64,000 nucleotides of DNA, taken from the NCBI GenBank assembly GCA_964647355.1, contig CAZYGK010000006.1, positions 14,246-78,245 on the forward strand, read 5' to 3'. Positions 45,420 through 54,451 of this stretch are shown piece by piece. This stretch comes from SZUA-430 sp964647355. GTDB lineage: Bacteria; Pseudomonadota; Alphaproteobacteria; Micropepsales; Micropepsaceae. Every line of letters begins with the position of its first letter. Position 1 is the first letter of the stretch. Made by a program: the position numbers and the translations under genes. The notes under the pieces are model-generated. The model searched no databases. It was not told where the DNA came from and saw only the letters and a list, made by a program, of their open reading frames with translations.

Positions 45420-47543
45420 ATGGCGCGGGCTGCTCAAGTCGAACAAATCGCGACGGAATCCGTCGCACTCAACCTTGCACCGCTGGTGGCACCGCACCGC
45501 AAGCAGGGCCGCCTGTCGTTGCGTATCGAGCGCATGCCGCAAGGCACGCGCTTGACCCGCGGCACGCGCAACAACGACAACACCTGGTCGCTCGCCTCCG
45601 ACGAACTCGAAGATCTCGCCATTCAGGTCCCCGCGAACGGGAAGGACTTCAAGATCGGCGTCCGCGTCATCAGCCTCATGAACGGCAGCACGCTCGTCGC
45701 CGTCGATGTCCCGGTGAAACCGGGTGAAGCCGCCGCGGGTGCCCCCGTCGGCGCCGCGCCGCCCTCGACGATGTCACCGGCGGAAGCAGCCGAGCTAACC
45801 GTCCTTCGCCAAGAACTCGCCGCCGCCGAGGAAGCGCTCGTCGCCCGCGACAGTGAGCTTGCCGAACGCCTCGCAGCGGCCGCCGCCGATGCCGCCACGC
45901 AGTTCCAACAGACGCTGGCCAAGGCCGAGACCGCCTGGACCGAGAACGAAAACACCCGGCTCGCTTCGATCCAGCAGCAATGGCAGGAAAAATTCGGCGA
46001 AGCGTTGGCCGAACTCGAAGCGGCCCAGAACCAAACGCACAATGACAAAGTGCGCGAGCTCGAGGAAAAGCTCGAACTCTTGCAAGCAAACCTCGCCGAA
46101 CGCGAAGCGGCCCTGGCCAACGCCAAGACCGCCGATACCGCCGCCCGCGAGCGCGACACCAGCGCCACCCAAGACGCGCTTTCGAAGCTCTCGGACGCCC
46201 AAGCTAAGCTCGCCGAACGCGAAGCTGAGCTCGCCAGCGCGCGAGCCGCCGCCGACGCTGCGAAGCGCGAAGCGGAGACAACGCTCACCAAGTCCGAACA
46301 AGCCTGGCGTGACGGCGAAGCCGCACGTCTCGCCGCCGCCGAAGCGCAGTGGCGCGATGCATCGTCAAAGGCCCTGGCGGAGGCGCACGCCAATGCCGAC
46401 ACGCAGCGCGCGCAAGGAACGGCCAGCGAGCGCGATCTCCTGACACGCGTCACCGAATTGCAGGCCGCTGTCGCCGAGCGCGACGAGGCGCTGACCCGCG
46501 CGCAAGCCACCGCGGAACAGGCGCGCACGCGCGCCGCGCAGGAAGCAGCGGAACGCCTCGCCAAAGCCGAGCAGGCTTGGAAAGCCTCCGAAACCGCACG
46601 CCTCGCCGCTGTCGAAGCGACATGGCAGGCCAAACTCGACGCCGCGGCCGCGCAGGCTTCGACGCCCGCCCACGTCGCGGCTCCGGCCAACAACGCCGAG
46701 ACGCAGGAACTGCGTGAGAAATTCACCGCGTTGCAGGCCAAACTCACGCTCCGCGATGCGGCAGCCGCTCGCGCCGCCAAACTCGCCGACGAAGAACGCC
46801 GCCGCTGGCAGAAGGAAGCGCAAGACGTCATCGTCAAAGCCGCGCGCGACCGCAAGGCGGACGAAAACAACCGTCTCGCCGCAGCTCAGGCCGAGTGGAG
46901 CAAGCAGTCCGTGCGCGAACTTGCACTCGTGACCGCCCGCGCCGAAGCCGCCGAAGCCGCCCTCACCCAGCTGCGCATCCGCGCTGCGGAAGAGGCGCCG
47001 CTGCAAAAGGAACTCGCCTCACTCCGCTCCGCACTCGCGATCCGCGAAGCCGAACTCGAGCACTATCGCGGACCGCTCCCCAGCGAGGACGATACGAACT
47101 TAGCCCCGGAAACACCGGCGGCGACGCAGGCTCCCAACCCGCGCACCAAGCGGATGCTCCGCGACGGCATGCTAGCGGCCGGCGTCGGCATTGCCGCCGT
47201 CATCCTGTGGCCGATCGTCTCCGGCCTCATGACGCCGCCCCCACCGCCGCCACCGGCACCCGAGCCTGTGGTCGCCACCACGCCCGCGGTACTCCCGGTC
47301 GCCGTCCTGTCCAAAGACGCCAAGCTTCGCGCCACACCCTCGATGTACGGCGACATCGTCGGCAAGCTGCCGCGCGCCACCAAAGTCGAGCTCATCGAAA
47401 CCAAGGGTGAATGGACCCGCGTGCGCCCGTCCGAACCGCCGGCCAAAGGCGCTCCCGCCGAGGGCTGGGCGAAGTCCTCGCTACTCGAGGACGTTCCCGA
47501 GGTGCCGGAAAAGCCGAAGAAGACGCCGAAGAAAAAGAAGTAG
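45420..47543 (+). CDS. Repeat-built coiled-coil membrane protein with C-terminal SH3b domain
   Basis: 707 residues, no signal peptide. Residues ~15-98 form a small domain with the pattern LRIERMPQGTRLTRGTRNND…WSLASDELEDLAI…, reminiscent of cadherin-like domains in large alphaproteobacterial surface proteins. Residues ~120-550 are a long alanine/glutamate-rich coiled coil containing four copies of a motif like AWKASETARLAAVEATW (near 172, 295, 386, 477). The last three are 91 residues apart (13 heptads), and the first Trp is lost in the fourth copy. One membrane segment lies at ~583-605, followed by a Pro-rich linker and an SH3b domain (~625-690, AKLRATPSMYGDIVGKLPRATKVEL). Predicted topology: coiled coil in the cytoplasm, SH3b in the periplasm. 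Function unknown. Confidence 0.82.
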   Translation: MARAAQVEQIATESVALNLAPLVAPHRKQGRLSLRIERMPQGTRLTRGTRNNDNTWSLASDELEDLAIQVPANGKDFKIGVRVISLMNGSTLVAVDVPVKPGEAAAGAPVGAAPPSTMSPAEAAELTVLRQELAAAEEALVARDSELAERLAAAAADAATQFQQTLAKAETAWTENENTRLASIQQQWQEKFGEALAELEAAQNQTHNDKVRELEEKLELLQANLAEREAALANAKTADTAARERDTSATQDALSKLSDAQAKLAEREAELASARAAADAAKREAETTLTKSEQAWRDGEAARLAAAEAQWRDASSKALAEAHANADTQRAQGTASERDLLTRVTELQAAVAERDEALTRAQATAEQARTRAAQEAAERLAKAEQAWKASETARLAAVEATWQAKLDAAAAQASTPAHVAAPANNAETQELREKFTALQAKLTLRDAAAARAAKLADEERRRWQKEAQDVIVKAARDRKADENNRLAAAQAEWSKQSVRELALVTARAEAAEAALTQLRIRAAEEAPLQKELASLRSALAIREAELEHYRGPLPSEDDTNLAPETPAATQAPNPRTKRMLRDGMLAAGVGIAAVILWPIVSGLMTPPPPPPPAPEPVVATTPAVLPVAVLSKDAKLRATPSMYGDIVGKLPRATKVELIETKGEWTRVRPSEPPAKGAPAEGWAKSSLLEDVPEVPEKPKKTPKKKK

Positions 47544-47545
47544 CC

Positions 47546-49558
47546 TTAGGCGAATTCCAGGATCACCGCATCGACCGGCAGACTATCGCCGGGCTTTGCC
47601 GCGACGCGCTTGATGACGCCGTCCCGCTCGGCGCGCAGCACGTTCTCCATCTTCATCGCCTCGACCACAGCGAGCGGTTGACCGGCCTTTACTTCTTGGC
47701 CCACCTCGGCCGCGATCGAAACGACAAGACCCGGCATCGGACAAAGCAGCAGCTTCGACGTATCGGCCGGCGGCTTCACGAGCATGTGCGCGGCCAACGC
47801 CGCAACGCGCGGACGGCGAACCGTGATGCTCGCGTGCGCGCCGCGATGCACGATGCGGAAAACGTCGCCGCGCCGGGCGACCTGCATCGCAACGGCCTGC
47901 CCCGCCACCTCGCCGGAGAACACCGCCTCCCCGGGCTTCCACGAGCTCTCCACCTCGACCATCCGCGACGACTTCCCGTCGCCAAGCCGTACCGCGATCA
48001 CGTCGCGCCCCTCGATCATCGTCTTGACCGAAAGAACATCGGTCGTGTTGACCGTAACGGTCCAGTCGCGCGGCACGGCGGAACCGCCGTTCAGCTGCCC
48101 GGAGATCTTACGCCGCCGCTCCTCCTCGCGCAGCTGCATGAAGACGGCGGCCGACGCCATCTTGTCCTTCAGATCGTCGCTGAGCGGTGCGCCGTGAAAT
48201 CCGTCCTTGAACTCCTCCGCAATGAAGTTCGTGGAAAGCCGTCCCGCGCGGAACCGCTCGTGGCTCATCACCGCCTGCAGGAACGGAATATTGTGCGCGA
48301 TGCCGTCGACAGAAAAATGGTCGAGCGCATCGCCCATCAGATCGATCGCCGCGTCGCGGTTGTTCGCGTGCGTGCACAACTTCGCGATCATCGGATCATA
48401 GAAGATCGAAATCTCCCCACCCTCAAACACGCCCGTGTCGTTGCGAATCGTCTTTCCCACGACGCTCGCCTCCGCCGGCGGCCGGTATCGCACCAATCGC
48501 CCCGTCGACGGCAGGAAGCTTCGGTAGGGATCTTCCGCGTAGATGCGGCTTTCGATCGCCCAACCCTTCAGCTTCACGTCGTCCTGCTTGATGGTGAGCT
48601 TCTCGCCCGCCGCCACCCGGATCATCTGCTCGACGAGATCGAGCCCCGTCACAAGCTCCGTCACCGGATGCTCCACCTGCAGGCGCGTGTTCATTTCCAA
48701 GAAATAGAAATTGCGGTCCTTGTCGACGATGAACTCGACCGTGCCGGCGCTTTCGTATTGTACGGCTTTGGCAAGCGCCACGGCCTGCGCACCCATCGCA
48801 GCCCGCGTCTTCTCGTCCAGAAACGGCGACGGCGCCTCCTCGATCACCTTTTGATGCCGCCGCTGGATCGAGCACTCGCGTTCGCCCAGATGGATGACAT
48901 TGCCGTGCTTGTCGCCCAGCACCTGGATCTCGATGTGACGCGGCTCGGTGATGTACTTCTCGATGAACAGCCGGTCGTCACCGAACGACGAACGCGCCTC
49001 GTTCTGCGAACTCGTGATCGCCTGTGCGAGCTCCACTTCCTTCCAGACGATGCGCAACCCCTTGCCGCCACCGCCGGCCGAAGCCTTCACCATCACCGGA
49101 TAGCCGATCTCGGCAGCAATCCGCGCGGCCTCTTTCAGGTCCTTGATCTCGCCGATATAGCCCGGAACGCAATTCACCTTCGCCTTCGCGGCGAGCTTTT
49201 TCGACTCGATCTTGTCGCCCATCGCCGAAATCGCATGCGCATTCGGCCCGATGAAGGCGACCTTCGCTTTTGCCAGCGCCTCGGCGAACGCCGTCCGCTC
49301 CGACAAGAACCCGTAGCCGGGGTGCACCGCTTCCGCCCCCGTCTTCTTGCACGCCTCGACGATCTTCTCGATCACGAGATAGGACTGCGCCGACGGTGCC
49401 GGACCGATCGCCACCGCTTCGTCCGCCATGTCGACGTGCAGTGCAGCCGCATCCGCCTCGGAGTAAACCGCAACCGTCTTGATGCCCATCTTGCGCGCCG
49501 TCTTGATGACGCGGCAGGCGATTTCACCCCGGTTGGCGATCAGTATCTTCTTGAACAT
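47546..49558 (-). CDS. pccA: Propionyl-CoA (acyl-CoA) carboxylase alpha subunit
   Basis: 670 residues. The biotin carboxylase half (FKKILIANRGEIACRVI; KASAGGGGKGLRI; FLEMNTRLQVEHPVTELV) is followed by the BT linker domain and a C-terminal biotinyl domain with VEAMKMENVL. The length and the partner pccB at 52.1 kb favour propionyl-CoA carboxylase, which sends propionyl-CoA to methylmalonyl-CoA; methylcrotonyl-CoA carboxylase is the alternative. ATG 49558 shares one base with the stop of the upstream secreted protein. Confidence 0.92.
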   Translation of the reverse strand: MFKKILIANRGEIACRVIKTARKMGIKTVAVYSEADAAALHVDMADEAVAIGPAPSAQSYLVIEKIVEACKKTGAEAVHPGYGFLSERTAFAEALAKAKVAFIGPNAHAISAMGDKIESKKLAAKAKVNCVPGYIGEIKDLKEAARIAAEIGYPVMVKASAGGGGKGLRIVWKEVELAQAITSSQNEARSSFGDDRLFIEKYITEPRHIEIQVLGDKHGNVIHLGERECSIQRRHQKVIEEAPSPFLDEKTRAAMGAQAVALAKAVQYESAGTVEFIVDKDRNFYFLEMNTRLQVEHPVTELVTGLDLVEQMIRVAAGEKLTIKQDDVKLKGWAIESRIYAEDPYRSFLPSTGRLVRYRPPAEASVVGKTIRNDTGVFEGGEISIFYDPMIAKLCTHANNRDAAIDLMGDALDHFSVDGIAHNIPFLQAVMSHERFRAGRLSTNFIAEEFKDGFHGAPLSDDLKDKMASAAVFMQLREEERRRKISGQLNGGSAVPRDWTVTVNTTDVLSVKTMIEGRDVIAVRLGDGKSSRMVEVESSWKPGEAVFSGEVAGQAVAMQVARRGDVFRIVHRGAHASITVRRPRVAALAAHMLVKPPADTSKLLLCPMPGLVVSIAAEVGQEVKAGQPLAVVEAMKMENVLRAERDGVIKRVAAKPGDSLPVDAVILEFA

Positions 49559-50361
49559 CAATTGCTCCAAAGCGCTTTGCGCCAGATGGGCTCGCCCGCA
49601 AACGTATGGCGATAGGCGATCGCCCACTTCTTGCCGCCGAGTTCGACGGCGCCTTTCTCTTTCTGCGTGGCCAGAAACGCCTTGAGGCGCGGCAACTCGC
49701 GACCGTCAAGGAAGATCGAATACGCGTCGCCCCGCCTCATCGCGCGCGGCGAGGTGAGCCCCGGCCATTCATTCGGCCAACTCACAGACGCTTGAGGCGC
49801 ATAGGAATAGTCCCAAAGCATCACTTCGACATAGGCGGGTTCCCATGCGCGGCTAGCCGGATAGTCGAGTGCGCACAGCGCCTTGTGCACGGCAAAGAGC
49901 TCCGCAGGCGGCGCCTCATCGCCCTTCGGGTTCGTCGGCGCCGGCGGCGCCGCATTCCGGCAGCTCAAGCCATAAACGCTCGCCGCCCACTGTTGCGTAC
50001 CGTTCGCGAAGTACAGCGCAGCCGTCGGCTGATCCGTCGCACCGCTCAACATGAAATGCTTCTTCGCCAACGGACGCGCAGCCAACGGCGCCCACCTCTG
50101 AGACAGCGCACCCAGTTCCGCGGGGCTCAACTTGACAGAGTGGTAGGCAAAAGCCCTCTCACCAGTCTTCTTTGCGAACACCACGTCGCCGTTCTCATAC
50201 ACGGCGACGCGCGGCGTATCGGACCCGATCACCATCAGCCACGGGTCCTGCTCCATCAATACGGCGATCGGCTTAGGCCCGGCGAACGGATCGAACGGCG
50301 CCGCCGCCGCGGGAAGCACCGCGCCGCACATCGCCATCAGGATCGCGAGAAGCCGAACCAT
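49558..50361 (-). CDS. Secreted protein of unknown function
   Basis: 267 residues. Signal peptide MVRLLAILMAMCGAVLPAAAA. The mature part has no motif I recognise; it holds two cysteines (LSCRNAAP, ALCALDYP) and a tryptophan-rich C-terminal half. It lies 9 bp after the M28 peptidase gene and touches pccA by one base, so it is co-transcribed with the carboxylase genes. Confidence 0.75.
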   Translation of the reverse strand: MVRLLAILMAMCGAVLPAAAAPFDPFAGPKPIAVLMEQDPWLMVIGSDTPRVAVYENGDVVFAKKTGERAFAYHSVKLSPAELGALSQRWAPLAARPLAKKHFMLSGATDQPTAALYFANGTQQWAASVYGLSCRNAAPPAPTNPKGDEAPPAELFAVHKALCALDYPASRAWEPAYVEVMLWDYSYAPQASVSWPNEWPGLTSPRAMRRGDAYSIFLDGRELPRLKAFLATQKEKGAVELGGKKWAIAYRHTFAGEPIWRKALWSN

Positions 50362-50370
50362 CGTGCCGCC

Positions 50371-52041
50371 CTATTTCGCCCGCAGGCTACGCTCCCGCAC
50401 CGCGCGGAACTCGTTGCCCTTGTACCAGGTAGGCCAAGCGTTCGAGTTGGCGATCGTGTTTCCGACCTCGTAGGCGACCTCCATGGTCTCGACCGGACCG
50501 CGCAGATCCCAGTTGTCGCTCCATTCGTCCGACGGCTGGTGATAGCGCTTCGTCCGATAGTCGTCGCGCAGCGCCATGCCTGCCGGAATGCCACCCTCGA
50601 CGAGATCCGGTCCCTGCCCCGCATAGAGCATCGGCACGCCAACCTTGGCCAAGCTGATGTGGTCCGAACGGTAGAACGAGCCCTTCTCCGGCTCCGGATC
50701 GGCCGTGACGACACGGCCGCGTGCCTTCAAGACCTTCCTCAAAACATCCTCAAGCTGCGACGCGCCGGAACCGACGACGGTCATATCCTTCGAAGGTCCC
50801 GCAGGACCGACACCGTCAAAGTTCAATCCGGCCACAATCTTGTTCAGCGGCACCGGCGGATGCTGCGCCAGATAGGCCGAGCCCAGAAGCCCCTGCTCCT
50901 CCAGCGTCACGAACGCAAACATCACCGAACGCTTCGGCGGCGACGCGGCGAACGCCTCGGCCATCTCGAGCAGCGCCGACACGCCGCTCGCATTGTCGAC
51001 AGCGCCATTGTGGATCTTGTCGTTACCCGGCACGTCGGGCTTCACCCCGATATGGTCCCAATGCGCCGTGTAGAGCACGTGCTCATCAGCCTTCGCCGTT
51101 CCCGGTACCACGCCGATGACGTTGCGCGTCTTCATGCGCGCCACCGCCGAGTGCGTGACCGCGTTCAGCTTCAGCCCCTTCATCGGTATCGCACGGAACC
51201 CGCGCTTGTTCGCGGCGATCCGAAGCTTTGCGTAATCGAGCCCCGCGCGTGCGAACAGGTCCTTCGCAACGTCCGTCGTCACCCACGAATGCACGGTGGC
51301 CAAGTCCGCGTTGCCGTTCTCTTTGTCCAGGTAGTACTTCGCGCCCGTGTTGGAGTTGCGCACGACCTGCCAGCCATAGGCCGCAGGCTCAGTCTCGTGC
51401 ACGATGATGACTGCCGCCGCGCCCCGCCGCGCCGCCTCTTCGAACTTGTATGTCCAGCGGCCGTAGTACGTCATCGCCCGGCCCTTGAAGAGCCGCTTGT
51501 CGCGCGTGATGAAACCCGGATCGTTGATGAAGAGAACGAGCGTCTTGCCCTTGACGTCGACGCCCTTGAAGTCGTCCCAACGCTCCTCCGGTGCCGTCAC
51601 GCCGTAACCGACGAAAACAAGCTCGGAATCTTTGACGACCTGGTGCCCCTTATCGAAGCGCGGCGTCCAGAAGGCGACCTCGTCGCCAGACTTCAGCGAC
51701 TTGGCACCGTCCGGCCCCACGATCTCAAACGACGACTTGGCCGGATCGAGCGTGATCGAGGCTGCCGGCACGTCCTGGAAGTAGGAGCCGTTGTTCGCGC
51801 CGGGCTTGAGGCCCACGCGCTTCAAATCATCAGCTATCCAATCAGCCGCAGCCTCGCCTTTCGCGGTCCCAGGCCCACGCCCTTCGAAATGGTCGTCGGC
51901 CAGCGTCTTCGTGCGCCAAGCAAAATCGGCCCCAGCAATCTTCGCGACCGTCGGCTGCGGCGCCACGCCCAAATTCGATGTCTGCAACCCGCCACACGCG
52001 GCAAGCGCCAGCGCTGCGGAAAGAACGACTGCACGTTTCAT
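50371..52041 (-). CDS. M28-family zinc peptidase, lipoprotein
   Basis: 556 residues. Lipoprotein signal (…ALALAACGG), a PA-like inserted domain (about 130-250), and the M28 catalytic domain. Metal ligands and the catalytic glutamate are visible in TAHWDHIG, NGAVDNASG, TLEEQGLLGS, the Asp after GLNF, and YHQPSDEW. It is probably a periplasmic aminopeptidase. The frame is open far upstream, but only as a shadow of pccB; ATG 52041 with the signal peptide is the start. Confidence 0.9.
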   Translation of the reverse strand: MKRAVVLSAALALAACGGLQTSNLGVAPQPTVAKIAGADFAWRTKTLADDHFEGRGPGTAKGEAAADWIADDLKRVGLKPGANNGSYFQDVPAASITLDPAKSSFEIVGPDGAKSLKSGDEVAFWTPRFDKGHQVVKDSELVFVGYGVTAPEERWDDFKGVDVKGKTLVLFINDPGFITRDKRLFKGRAMTYYGRWTYKFEEAARRGAAAVIIVHETEPAAYGWQVVRNSNTGAKYYLDKENGNADLATVHSWVTTDVAKDLFARAGLDYAKLRIAANKRGFRAIPMKGLKLNAVTHSAVARMKTRNVIGVVPGTAKADEHVLYTAHWDHIGVKPDVPGNDKIHNGAVDNASGVSALLEMAEAFAASPPKRSVMFAFVTLEEQGLLGSAYLAQHPPVPLNKIVAGLNFDGVGPAGPSKDMTVVGSGASQLEDVLRKVLKARGRVVTADPEPEKGSFYRSDHISLAKVGVPMLYAGQGPDLVEGGIPAGMALRDDYRTKRYHQPSDEWSDNWDLRGPVETMEVAYEVGNTIANSNAWPTWYKGNEFRAVRERSLRAK

Positions 52042-52053
52042 AGTCTGCCCCTC

Positions 52054-52084
52054 CCCGGGAGCGCGGGCGTCCCTGCCCGCTCTT
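52054..52084. repeat. Third copy of the 31-bp palindromic repeat
   Basis: Same orientation as copy A at 11944-11974, 27 of 31 bases identical, with the core GCGGGCG-TCCC-TGCCCGC. It lies in the 68-bp gap between pccB and the M28 peptidase gene. Confidence 0.75.
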
Positions 52085-52109
52085 GCTGAAAGGAATTCCG
52101 TCGCCCGCC

Positions 52110-53642
52110 TCACAGCGGAATATTGTCGTGTTTCTTCCACGGCATCTCGACGCGCTTGTTCTTGAGCGAGCGCAAGCCGCGCGCGATCCGCCGCCGCGTC
52201 CCGTGCGGCATGATCACCTCGTCCAGATAGCCCCGCTGCGCTGCGACGAACGGGTTGAGGAACCGCGCCTCGTACTCCTTCGTGCGCTCCGCGATCTTCG
52301 CCGGATCGTTGATGTCGGCGCGGAAGATAATCTCGACCGCACCCTTCGCGCCCATGACCGCGATTTGCGCGGTCGGCCAGGCGTAGTTGATGTCCGCGCG
52401 CATATGCTTCGACGCCATAACGTCGTAGGCGCCGCCAAACGCCTTGCGCGTGATGCAGGTGATCTTCGGCACCGTCGCTTCGGTGAACGCGAAAAGCAGC
52501 TTCGCGCCGTGCTTGATCAACCCGCCATATTCCTGCGCGGTTCCCGGCAAGAACCCCGGCACGTCCACGAACGTCACGAGCGGAATGTTGAAGCAGTCGC
52601 AGAACCGCACGAAGCGCGCAGCCTTCCGGCTCGCGTCGCTGTCGAGCACGCCGGCCAACACCATCGGCTGGTTCGCGACGAACCCGACGGTCGACCCTTC
52701 GATCCGCCCGAACCCGGTGATGATGTTCTTCGCGAAGCTCTCTTGAATCTCGAAAAAGTCGCCCTCGTCCGCGACCTTCAGGATCAGTTCCTTCATGTCG
52801 TAGGGCTTGTTCGGGTTCGCCGGGATCAGCGTGTCGAGCGAGATATCGTCCTTGTCGACATCCTGGAACGACGGCCACGACGGCGGCTGCTCGCGGTTCG
52901 ACGACGGGAGGAAGTCGAACAACCGCCGCATCTGCATCAGGCACTCGATATCGTTGTCGTAAGCACCGTCCGCGATCGACGATTTCGTGGTGTGAACCTT
53001 TGCGCCGCCAAGCTCCTCCGACGACACGACCTCGTTCGTCACCGTCTTCACGACGTCCGGACCGGTCACGAACATGTAGCTCGTATCGCGAACCATGAAG
53101 ATGAAGTCGGTCATGGCCGGCGAGTAGACGTCGCCGCCCGCGCACGGCCCCATGATGATCGAAATCTGCGGGATCACGCCCGACGATGTCACGTTCCGCG
53201 CGAACACCTCGCCATAGCCGGCCAGCGCGTCGACGCCTTCCTGAATACGCGCGCCGCCCGCATCGAACACGCCGATCACCGGCGCGCCGTTCCTGAGTGC
53301 CATGTCCTGGATCTTGACGATCTTCTGTGCGTGCGCCGCCGACAGCGATCCGCCGAACACCGTGAAGTCCTTCACGAACAGATAGACGAGCCGCCCGTTG
53401 ATCGTGCCCCAACCGGTCACGACGCCGTCGCCGGGCACACGCTGCTGATCCATGCCGAAGTCGGTGGAGCGGTGCTCGACGAACGTGTCGAACTCCTCGA
53501 ACGAGCCCTCATCGAGCAGAATGTCGAGCCGTTCGCGCGCCGTCAGCTTGCCCCGGGCGTGCTGGGCTTCGATCCGCTTCTCGCCACCCCCCATTTGGGC
53601 GGCGGCGCGGCGCCGTTCCAGTTCCTTGATGATCTCGTGCAT
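52110..53642 (-). CDS. pccB: Propionyl-CoA carboxylase beta subunit
   Basis: 510 residues, carboxyltransferase subunit. N-terminal KLTARERLDILLDEGSFEE; oxyanion loops IGVFDAGGARIQEG and MGPCAGGDVYSPAMTDF; C-terminal ITRKAFGGAYDVMASK. It transfers CO2 from PccA biotin to propionyl-CoA. The start is ATG 53642 (GTG 53651 possible). pccA is separated from it by two genes for exported proteins. Confidence 0.95.
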   Translation of the reverse strand: MHEIIKELERRRAAAQMGGGEKRIEAQHARGKLTARERLDILLDEGSFEEFDTFVEHRSTDFGMDQQRVPGDGVVTGWGTINGRLVYLFVKDFTVFGGSLSAAHAQKIVKIQDMALRNGAPVIGVFDAGGARIQEGVDALAGYGEVFARNVTSSGVIPQISIIMGPCAGGDVYSPAMTDFIFMVRDTSYMFVTGPDVVKTVTNEVVSSEELGGAKVHTTKSSIADGAYDNDIECLMQMRRLFDFLPSSNREQPPSWPSFQDVDKDDISLDTLIPANPNKPYDMKELILKVADEGDFFEIQESFAKNIITGFGRIEGSTVGFVANQPMVLAGVLDSDASRKAARFVRFCDCFNIPLVTFVDVPGFLPGTAQEYGGLIKHGAKLLFAFTEATVPKITCITRKAFGGAYDVMASKHMRADINYAWPTAQIAVMGAKGAVEIIFRADINDPAKIAERTKEYEARFLNPFVAAQRGYLDEVIMPHGTRRRIARGLRSLKNKRVEMPWKKHDNIPL

Positions 53643-53738
53643 GAAACCCACGTCAGAGTCAGATTTGCCGCCGAATCTGCACAGAACGCCCCCCTACGCA
53701 ATGGCGGAAACCCGGCTTTTCCGAGGGTTTCCGCTGCG

Positions 53739-54449
53739 TCAGGCGGCAAGCAGAGCCAGGAAGCGACCGGCCGCCTCCAAGTCCGCCAAGCGACGCGCCC
53801 GAACCGCTTCGGCTTCGGCGTCGCGACCCCACTGCTCGGCCTGGAAATCCGCATCGATGCTGGACGCATTGAACACAGCAGCGACATCAAGCGTGCGCGT
53901 TGTCAGTGCGAGACCCAGAATGAGTGAACCAGTGATCGTGGTCGCCGTGTGAAGCGACACGAGGCGATAGATATCTTCGGCATCGATCGCGTCACGAAGG
54001 CGTGCGAGCGCTTCGACAGGCTGCTCAATGTGAACCACACCTGTCGTGACCCGCAACCGCGCGCCATAGCGGCTGTCAACCCAGTCCAAGCATGGATCCC
54101 AGGCCTTTGCTTGCCGTCGCACAAGCTCTGCCGGCGACTCCGCGCGATAGCAGAGCAGGTCTGTGGCCCCATAGTTGGCGAGTTCGTCCACCACGGCACC
54201 GCGGTTCGGGCCCACACGATCGATCGCGGTATTGAGCGCCTTGGTCAGTGGCATCGAGTCGGGCACGACGTCCGCCTGTTGCGCCTCCCACTCGTCGGCA
54301 ATCGCTTTTGCCAACGCATGAGTTCCGGCCTGCAACAACGTTTTGCCCGGCGTCTTCAAACTTCGGCCATCGAGCAGCACGTTATAGGCGCCATCGCACG
54401 CTTTCACTCCGACGGTCTTGTAGAACCGCTTGATCCCACCTTTCGACAT
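53739..54449 (-). CDS. ATP12-type F1 ATPase assembly chaperone
   Basis: 236 residues, ATP12 family: GIKRFYKTVGV…YNVLLDGRSLKTPGKT near the N-terminus, EWEAQQADVVPDSMPLTKALNTAID (in parts), YGATDLLCYRAESPAELV and LDWVDSRYGARL. In mitochondria ATP12 binds the F1 alpha subunit; bacterial members are an alphaproteobacterial trait. The start is ATG 54449, or GTG 54455 overlapping the cupin stop (GTGA). Confidence 0.9.
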   Translation of the reverse strand: MSKGGIKRFYKTVGVKACDGAYNVLLDGRSLKTPGKTLLQAGTHALAKAIADEWEAQQADVVPDSMPLTKALNTAIDRVGPNRGAVVDELANYGATDLLCYRAESPAELVRRQAKAWDPCLDWVDSRYGARLRVTTGVVHIEQPVEALARLRDAIDAEDIYRLVSLHTATTITGSLILGLALTTRTLDVAAVFNASSIDADFQAEQWGRDAEAEAVRARRLADLEAAGRFLALLAA

Positions 54450-54451
54450 CG

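Noticed and set aside
47411..49615. Plus-strand open frame of 734 codons over pccA
   Set aside because: Shadow of pccA with the same Arg/His-rich composition and no recognisable domain.
49606..52089. Plus-strand open frame of 827 codons over the secreted protein and M28 genes
   Set aside because: Antisense shadow of two genes with signal peptides and conserved motifs.
50371..53412. A single 1013-residue M28 fusion protein on the minus strand
   Set aside because: The first ~457 codons are an out-of-frame reading of pccB; the true gene starts with a lipoprotein signal at 52041.
52083..53927. Plus-strand open frame of 614 codons over pccB
   Set aside because: Antisense shadow; pccB is certain from its motifs.
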